Origin: Cupriavidus sp. YR651
GTDB taxonomy: Bacteria; Pseudomonadota; Gammaproteobacteria; Burkholderiales; Burkholderiaceae
NCBI RefSeq assembly: GCF_900101625.1
Contig: NZ_FMYZ01000001.1
Location: 590,304 to 654,303 of the forward strand
Length of the DNA: 64,000 nucleotides
Reading direction: 5' to 3'
The position numbers and the translations under genes are program-made. Of this stretch, positions 59,305 through 64,000 are shown one piece after another. Below the pieces are notes generated by a model that saw nothing but the letters and a program-made list of their open reading frames with translations, searched no databases and had not been told where the DNA came from. Position 1 is the first letter of the stretch. Every line of letters begins with the position of its first letter.

Positions 59305-59898
59305 ATGACCGTCGCACAACCCGCACTGTCCGCCGCACAATCGATTGACCATGAATATGAGCCCTTCTTCGCGATGGCTCGGGAACGTAAAGTGATCTTC
59401 TACTACGTCGGGTACTTCTCGCAGAACATCATCGCCGCCATGTCCGACGCGGTACGCCTGCAACTCGCCGTGAGCGGCGTGGATGGCACCACGCGCCGCA
59501 AGCTGTTTTCATCGTTCGTGGAAATGGCGCAGAACATCGTGCACTACTCGTCCGACGCGCTGACGCCGCCCACGCAGGACAACGGGCAGCTGCGTCACGG
59601 GTCCGTGTGCATCAGCATGGTGGACGAACACTATCGCCTGATGTGCTCGAACCCCGTGGCCACCGCGCGCGTGCATCAGCTGCGTGCCACGCTGGAGCCG
59701 TTGCGCACGATGACGCTCGACGAAATCAAGCAAGCCTACAAGCAGACCCTGCGCGCCGAGGCGCCGCAAGGCAGCAAGGGAGCCGGGCTCGGCTTCCTGA
59801 CGATGGCGCGCGATGCCAGCGCACCCCTGGAGTACAACTTTCAGCCGATCGATACCGATCCGGTCTCGACGATGTTCCAGCTCGTCGCCACGATCTGA
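59305..59898 (+). CDS. siaB: SiaB-like protein kinase of the Sia system
   Basis: The 197-residue protein belongs to the SiaB family, a GHKL-like protein kinase that phosphorylates SiaC. ATP-binding pieces are FSSFVEMAQNIVHYSSDALT (E and N of the N-box) and QGSKGAGLGFLTMARDASAP (the glycine loop). It has no receiver or membrane domain. It lies 27 bp after siaA and 21 bp before siaC. The operon order A-B-C-D is the same as in Pseudomonas aeruginosa, where the four proteins act as a partner-switch that controls the diguanylate cyclase SiaD. The start at 59305 gives MTVAQPALSAAQSIDHEYEP. No unusual residues are seen. Confidence 0.88.
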   Translation: MTVAQPALSAAQSIDHEYEPFFAMARERKVIFYYVGYFSQNIIAAMSDAVRLQLAVSGVDGTTRRKLFSSFVEMAQNIVHYSSDALTPPTQDNGQLRHGSVCISMVDEHYRLMCSNPVATARVHQLRATLEPLRTMTLDEIKQAYKQTLRAEAPQGSKGAGLGFLTMARDASAPLEYNFQPIDTDPVSTMFQLVATI

Positions 59899-59919
59899 CG
59901 GTATCGACAAGAGCCTGCC

Positions 59920-60309
59920 ATGGAAAACCTGTTCATCGCCGCCACGCCGACCTCGCCCGAGGTCAGCTTCGACTTCGAGCGGCACGTCCTCTCGCTCAAG
60001 GGCGAGTCCTACCCCGAGAACGCCGCGGTGTTCTACGGCGAGGCCATCGTGCGCCTGCGCAAGTACCTGGCCGCGCGCGAAGGCGCCGAAGTCACCGTCA
60101 ACGTGGCGCTGACCTACTTCAACAGTTCGAGCACCAAGATGCTGTTCAGCATGTTCGACGCACTGAACGAAGCCGCCGAGCGTGGCAACCGCGTCCGGCT
60201 GCACTGGTTTCACGACGAGGACGACGACACCATCCTGGAGTTCGGTCAGGAACTGCAAGCCGACTTCCCGGCCATCGCGTTCTTTGACGAAGTGACGACC
60301 GGCAGTTGA
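59920..60309 (+). CDS. siaC: SiaC-like partner-switch protein (DUF1987)
   Basis: The 129-residue protein belongs to the DUF1987/SiaC family. In P. aeruginosa the unphosphorylated SiaC binds and activates SiaD, and SiaB phosphorylates it at Thr68. The family pattern is visible in SFDFERHVLSLKGESYPENA and VNVALTYFNSSSTKMLFSM. At the position of the phospho-Thr the sequence is YFNSSSTK, with Ser69 where P. aeruginosa has Thr (as I remember that sequence), so the site is probably used as Ser. The gene lies between siaB and siaD, and its stop overlaps a possible TTG start of siaD at 60306. Confidence 0.88.
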   Translation: MENLFIAATPTSPEVSFDFERHVLSLKGESYPENAAVFYGEAIVRLRKYLAAREGAEVTVNVALTYFNSSSTKMLFSMFDALNEAAERGNRVRLHWFHDEDDDTILEFGQELQADFPAIAFFDEVTTGS

Positions 60310-60365
60310 ACCCGCCGCTTGCCGCTGCCGTTCCAGCTGCCACCGCCCCCGTCATTCCCGTCGCC

Positions 60366-61079
60366 ATGTCCGAGCCCGACCTGTTCGAATCGGAGAACAG
60401 CGCCCTGGCCCATGCCAGGGCCGTGTTTTGCGATGTCGATGCGGGCGAGGAGGCCTATCGCCATACGCTCGGCCAGCTGATCAGCTACTACGAGCGCCTG
60501 ATGCGGGAGACGCGCCGGCTGATCCGCCGCAGCGATCGCGAGGAGCTGGAAATGAACCGGCTCAACCATCGGCTGCAGGAACTGGCGCAAGAACTGGAAT
60601 ATCGCGCGACGCACGACACGCTGACCGGCGCACTGAACCGCGGCGCCGTCATCGACCGTGCCACCGCGGCACTGGCGCGCGGCAGCCTGGCGCTGATCGT
60701 GCTCGACATCGACCATTTCAAGCGGCTCAACGACACCTTCGGCCATCCGGTCGGCGATGCCGTCATCTGCGGCGTCACGGCCTGCCTGAAGAACGCAGTC
60801 GGCACGGAAGGCGCGATTGGCCGCGTGGGCGGCGAGGAATTCGCCGCGCTACTGCCCGGGTTGACGCTGGACGAAGCGACCAGCCTGGCGGAGCGCATGC
60901 GCGAGGCCATCGCCGGATACCGCTTCCCCGCGCCGGTCGACCGCGAGGTGACGGCCAGCTTCGGCGTCAGCTGGACCGCCGAGGGGCGCACGTTCGAATA
61001 CGCCTACGGCCGCGCCGACGAAGCGCTATACCAGGCCAAGCGGGACGGCCGCAATCGCGTGACGCGGGCCGGAGCATGA
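60366..61079 (+). CDS. siaD: SiaD-like diguanylate cyclase
   Basis: The 237-residue cytoplasmic protein has an N-terminal helical SiaC-binding part (RLIRRSDREELEMNRLNHRL and QELAQELEYRATHDTLTGAL) and a GGDEF domain with GRVGGEEFAALLPGLTLDE. The GGEEF motif is active in this family. There is no RxxD inhibitory site (the preceding residues read GTEGAIGRV), so feedback inhibition should be absent, as in other SiaD proteins. SiaC should activate it. ATG 60366 gives MSEPDLFESENSALAHARAV. A TTG at 60306, overlapping the siaC stop, would add 20 residues and cannot be excluded, since no good ribosome-binding site is seen before 60366. Confidence 0.9.
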   Translation: MSEPDLFESENSALAHARAVFCDVDAGEEAYRHTLGQLISYYERLMRETRRLIRRSDREELEMNRLNHRLQELAQELEYRATHDTLTGALNRGAVIDRATAALARGSLALIVLDIDHFKRLNDTFGHPVGDAVICGVTACLKNAVGTEGAIGRVGGEEFAALLPGLTLDEATSLAERMREAIAGYRFPAPVDREVTASFGVSWTAEGRTFEYAYGRADEALYQAKRDGRNRVTRAGA

Positions 61080-61203
61080 ACGCGCGGGCGTTCGACAGCT
61101 CTTCTCAAAGGCAGAACCGTGCCGACGTGATGCGGCGCCAGCTCGGGTTTCCCGGAAGCCAGCCGCACGCAACCGAGCGCGGCTGGGCGGAACCGCTATC
61201 GCT

Positions 61204-61617
61204 TTAGCTGTTGTGCTCGGCGGCAATGGGGCGGGTCTCGCCGGTCTCCACAAGGGTGCGGCTCGCGTCCGTGGAACCATAGATCCACAGGATCTTCATG
61301 GGCGCCGTCGCCGACGCATTGCGGAAGCGATGCGGCACGTTCGGGGGAATGAAGGTGGCGTCGCCCTTCTTGACGGGAATCGATTGTCCATCGATATCGA
61401 AGATCGCCTCGCCATCGATCAGCACAACACTTTCTTCGGCATTGTGGTGATGGAAAGGAATCTCGGCGCCTCCGCCGAACTCGGTATAGCCCGTGATGAA
61501 AGCCGTGGCGCCCGCCCCCTTCCCCACCAGGGGCGTCGTGCGGGCACCGCCGCCGCGCTCATGCGTTTTGATGGTGTCGGGCTTCAGCAGCACGGCATTG
61601 GATTCTGTCTTGATCAT
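61204..61617 (-). CDS. Cupin-domain protein
   Basis: The 137-residue protein is a single cupin barrel with GGGAEIPFHHHNAEESVVLI as the first metal motif (three consecutive His and a Glu) and KKGDATFIPPNVPHRFRNAS as the second. A metal-dependent isomerase, dioxygenase or binding role is possible, but the substrate cannot be told. The start MIKTESNAVLLKPDTIKTHE at 61617 has no strong Shine-Dalgarno. Upstream residues to 61770 read into the dehydrogenase gene and are rejected. It follows the semialdehyde dehydrogenase after 28 bp on the minus strand and may share its pathway. Confidence 0.75.
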   Translation of the reverse strand: MIKTESNAVLLKPDTIKTHERGGGARTTPLVGKGAGATAFITGYTEFGGGAEIPFHHHNAEESVVLIDGEAIFDIDGQSIPVKKGDATFIPPNVPHRFRNASATAPMKILWIYGSTDASRTLVETGETRPIAAEHNS

Positions 61618-61645
61618 GGCATTGCCTCGAAGATAAGGAATAGGT

Positions 61646-63016
61646 TCAGTGGGCAGGGCCAACCCACACTGTCTTGATATTGGTGAACTCGCGGATACCG
61701 AACTCGCCAAGTTCGCGGCCGTAGCCGGATTGCTTGACGCCACCGAATGGCAATCGCGGATCGGAGGCAACCAGGCCGTTTACGAACACCGCGCCAGCCT
61801 CGATGCGCCGGGCCAGCGAGTGGGCCCGTTCCAGATCGCCGGTCCAGAGTGCCGCGCCCAGGCCAAACTCGGTGGCATTCGCCATCGCGATGGCCTCGTC
61901 AGCGCTACCGACCCGAATGACTGCCGCAACAGGCCCGAACGTTTCCTCCACGGCTGCGGCCATGTCTGGTGTGACCCGGTCCAGAATGGTCGGCGCGTAG
62001 AAGAAGCCCGGTCCTTCGACCGGATGGCCACCCAGCGCGACCACGGCGCCTGCGCTGACACTGCGCTCCACTTGCGAATGGAGATCGCTGCGCAGATTAG
62101 ATCTCGCCAGCGGGCCCACGGTTGTGCTGCGATCCGTCGGGTCGCCGACTCGCAACTTGCGTGTGGCGGCGCAGAAGGCGGCGACGAAGCGGTCTGCAAC
62201 GGCGTCTTCCACGATAAAGCGCTTGGCGGAAATGCAACTCTGGCCCGTGTTCGAGAACCGCGCCTTCACAGCCATGTTTGCGGCAGCCTCCACGTCCGCA
62301 TCGGCCAGCACGATGAACGGATCAGAACCGCCGAGCTCCAGGACCTGCTTCTTCATCAGGCTACCGGCCTGGGCGGCAACCAGCTTGCCAACGGCCGTCG
62401 AGCCGGTGAGCGTCACCGCCGCAACGCGTGCATCGGCCAGAACGCCGGCCACCTCCGATGCATCGATCATCAACGTGGAAACCAGGCCCTCGACCGCGCC
62501 CGCTTCCCGGAAGACGTCCGCCAGCGCCAGCGCGCATTGGGGCACGTTGTTGGCATGCTTGAGCAGGGCCGCATTTCCCGCGGCGAGTGCGGGGGCGGCA
62601 AATCGAATGAACTGCCAGAACGGGTAGTTCCAGGGCATCACCGCGAGAACCACGCCCAGCGGGTCGAACACCACGCGGCTATCCGCCGCATTGCTCGGAA
62701 CGCGGACGTCGGCGAGGAAGCCCGGCGCGGCATCGGCATAGAAGTCGCAAGTCCACGCCGATTTCTCGATTTCGGCCTCGGCTTCCGCGAGCGGCTTCCC
62801 CATCTCGGCGGTGATCATCGCCGCATATTGCTCGCGGTTACGGCGAAGCACCCTGGCTACTTCCGCCAGAAGCACGCAGCGCTCTTGCACCGACCGCATG
62901 CGCCAGGCCTGTTGCGCCTGCGCCGCGCGTTGCAGCTTGCGTTCGACATCTTCCGGGCGATCGAGCGGATAGCGGCCGAGCTCCGCACCCGTGGAGGGAT
63001 TGAATGAAACGATCAT
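61646..63016 (-). CDS. NAD(P)-dependent aldehyde dehydrogenase, succinate-semialdehyde type
   Basis: The 456-residue enzyme oxidises an aldehyde to the acid. MIVSFNPSTGAELGRYPLDR is the typical N terminus of the Sad/GabD-like group. LGVVLAVMPWNYPFWQFIRF is the conserved N-P-W-N-like segment, VLELGGSDPFIVLADADVEA has the catalytic Glu, and FSNTGQSCISAKRFIVEDAV the catalytic Cys. NGLVASDPRLPFGGVKQSGY is the usual near-C-terminal signature. The start at 63016 fits the family best; 63055 or 63076 would add residues. It is preceded by a Bug-family binding protein and followed by the cupin gene, all on the minus strand, which suggests uptake and oxidation of a small carboxylate or aldehyde. Confidence 0.87.
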   Translation of the reverse strand: MIVSFNPSTGAELGRYPLDRPEDVERKLQRAAQAQQAWRMRSVQERCVLLAEVARVLRRNREQYAAMITAEMGKPLAEAEAEIEKSAWTCDFYADAAPGFLADVRVPSNAADSRVVFDPLGVVLAVMPWNYPFWQFIRFAAPALAAGNAALLKHANNVPQCALALADVFREAGAVEGLVSTLMIDASEVAGVLADARVAAVTLTGSTAVGKLVAAQAGSLMKKQVLELGGSDPFIVLADADVEAAANMAVKARFSNTGQSCISAKRFIVEDAVADRFVAAFCAATRKLRVGDPTDRSTTVGPLARSNLRSDLHSQVERSVSAGAVVALGGHPVEGPGFFYAPTILDRVTPDMAAAVEETFGPVAAVIRVGSADEAIAMANATEFGLGAALWTGDLERAHSLARRIEAGAVFVNGLVASDPRLPFGGVKQSGYGRELGEFGIREFTNIKTVWVGPAH

Positions 63017-63079
63017 GGGTAGATTGGTAGCAGGTTGTCTGGCGAACGCGGCCATGGCGGGGCCGCATTCACACAAAGG

Positions 63080-64000
63080 TCAGATGGGTTCGCTGCCCAG
63101 TACCTTGCGCCGGATCAGGTCTTCAAGCGTACCGGCATCCTTTGCCAGTCTCGCCTTGAATGCATCAGGCGTGCTGTTCACGATGTCGAATCCGTTCTGG
63201 GCGAAGTGCTTCGCGACTTCCGGGTTGCGCATCACTTCCGAGGTGGCCGCCACGATCTTGTTCCGCGTGTCCGCCGGCAGTCCACTCGGCGCGACCAGAC
63301 CGACCCAGGTGGGATATTCAAGCCCCGGGATGGACTCGCTCATCGTGGGAACACCCGGCAACAGGGCAGACCGCTTCGACGAGCCCACGGCGATTGCCCG
63401 GACCTTGCCCGCCTGGATATGGGGGAGCAGCACCGATATGCCGGCGAAGGCGAAGTCGATATGCCCGCCCAGCAGGTCCGTGATCATCGGGGCAGCGCCC
63501 TTGTACGGAACGTGAGTGGTCTTGAGCTGACGGGCCAGGGCCATCTGCGCACTGTTGACGTGCCCCGCGGAGGCAAGCCCCGAGGTGCCGTAGGTCGTGC
63601 CCGGGTGGGCTTTCAGGTACGCGATCAACTCTTCCAGGTTCTTCACGGGGAGATCGCCCCGGGTCACCAGGATTTGCGGCGTCGTCACCAGCAGGTTCAG
63701 GTAGTCGAAGGACTTGAAGGTGTCGTACCGCAAGCCCTTCATGATCTGGTAGTTGGCCGCCTGCGTATCGAGCGCCAGCATCAGCGTATAGCCATCGGGC
63801 TTGGCACGGGCGATCTCCGCCGCGCCGATGGATCCGCCTGCGCCCGGCTTGTTCTCGATCACGATGGGTTGCCCGAGCTTCTCGCCGAGGGCCACACTGA
63901 TGATGCGCGCCGTCTGGTCGACAGCGCCGCCCGGCGCGAACGGTACGATCAGCCGGATCGGCTGGTGCGGGTACGTCTGCCCCGAGGCCAATGCGCTGGC
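63080..64000 (-). CDS. Bug-family periplasmic binding protein, 5' end outside the window
   Basis: At least 306 residues of a Bug (tripartite tricarboxylate transporter receptor-like) protein are visible on the minus strand; the start and most of the signal peptide lie beyond the window edge. The visible part begins ASALASGQTYPHQPIRLIVP (end of the signal peptide with cleavage near ALA). It continues FAPGGAVDQTARIISVALGE and NKPGAGGSIGAAEIARAKPD, the classical Bug signature. YGTSGLASAGHVNSAQMALA and VPYKGAAPMITDLLGGHIDF also fit. These proteins bind small carboxylates and are abundant in Burkholderiaceae, often without a neighbouring transporter gene. The dehydrogenase starts 63 bp downstream, so co-transcription is likely. 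The ligand is unknown. Confidence 0.9.
   Translation of the reverse strand, partial: ASALASGQTYPHQPIRLIVPFAPGGAVDQTARIISVALGEKLGQPIVIENKPGAGGSIGAAEIARAKPDGYTLMLALDTQAANYQIMKGLRYDTFKSFDYLNLLVTTPQILVTRGDLPVKNLEELIAYLKAHPGTTYGTSGLASAGHVNSAQMALARQLKTTHVPYKGAAPMITDLLGGHIDFAFAGISVLLPHIQAGKVRAIAVGSSKRSALLPGVPTMSESIPGLEYPTWVGLVAPSGLPADTRNKIVAATSEVMRNPEVAKHFAQNGFDIVNSTPDAFKARLAKDAGTLEDLIRRKVLGSEPI

Overview
The window looks like the chromosome of a high-GC betaproteobacterium of the Burkholderiaceae, most likely Cupriavidus or a close Ralstonia-like relative. The basis is very GC-rich codon use in the core genes, the neighbourhood mltD-gloB-methyltransferase-rnhA-dnaQ, a glpSTPQUV glycerol ABC transporter next to glpKD, a Bug-family solute-binding protein and a SiaABCD operon. 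The genus is inferred from recognised families, not from a database search. LAYOUT. 1-4877: housekeeping genes (a lipoprotein cut by the window edge, mltD, gloB, a methyltransferase, rnhA, dnaQ). 5028-5102: tRNA-Val(CAC) with a clear sigma70 promoter and terminator. 5088-18972: a ~13.9 kb integrated element that I read as a P4-like satellite prophage. It has a tyrosine integrase beside the tRNA, two AlpA/HTH-type regulators, a coiled-coil protein that may be Psu-like, two tandem Ogr/Delta zinc-finger activators, an Ash-like frame, a 933-residue primase-helicase, a motif-rich putative replication origin, and a Gabija-type defence pair (OLD-TOPRIM nuclease GajA and UvrD-like helicase GajB) placed last before an imperfect copy of the tRNA 3' end (attR). 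18973-20235: low-density debris with one frameshifted small exported protein, a tiny hydrophobic peptide and one unknown gene. 20307-30165: a sulfur-compound locus (four-rhodanese protein, cysteine-dioxygenase-type cupin, SfnB-like flavoprotein, then divergently an LLM monooxygenase, a Tat-exported binding protein, ABC permease and ATPase, membrane cytochrome c and flavin reductase). 30293-33715: unknown gene, waaC, isochorismatase-like hydrolase and LysR. 33964-36540: a membrane diguanylate cyclase and an Ala/Lys-rich exported protein. 36810-48921: complete glycerol uptake and catabolism (glpV, U, Q, P, T, S transcribed leftward, glpR divergent, glpK and glpD), interrupted by purU and a Nudix hydrolase. 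49002-50958: small proteins. 51155-53673: yfiRNB. 53918-56494: a PAS-GAF-GGDEF-EAL protein. 56530-57724: a small protein and a D-amino-acid transaminase. 58006-61079: siaABCD. 61204-64000: cupin, semialdehyde dehydrogenase and a Bug protein cut by the window edge. HOW IT WORKS TOGETHER. The satellite carries its own integration, replication and late-gene activation functions plus an anti-phage cargo. The sulfur locus would import an organosulfonate-like compound, oxidise it with reduced flavin and process the sulfur. The glp block would import glycerol through an ABC pump, phosphorylate it and oxidise it under GlpR control. Four separate c-di-GMP enzymes lie between 33964 and 61079, so the right half of the window is rich in biofilm and motility signalling. 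The most interesting unexplained signals are inside the satellite: a five-unit, exactly 10-bp-period repeat upstream of alpA, a dense cluster of GCCAC motifs downstream of the primase flanked by a 10-bp direct repeat, integrase arm-type repeats at both ends, and the unusual position and start codon of the Gabija pair.
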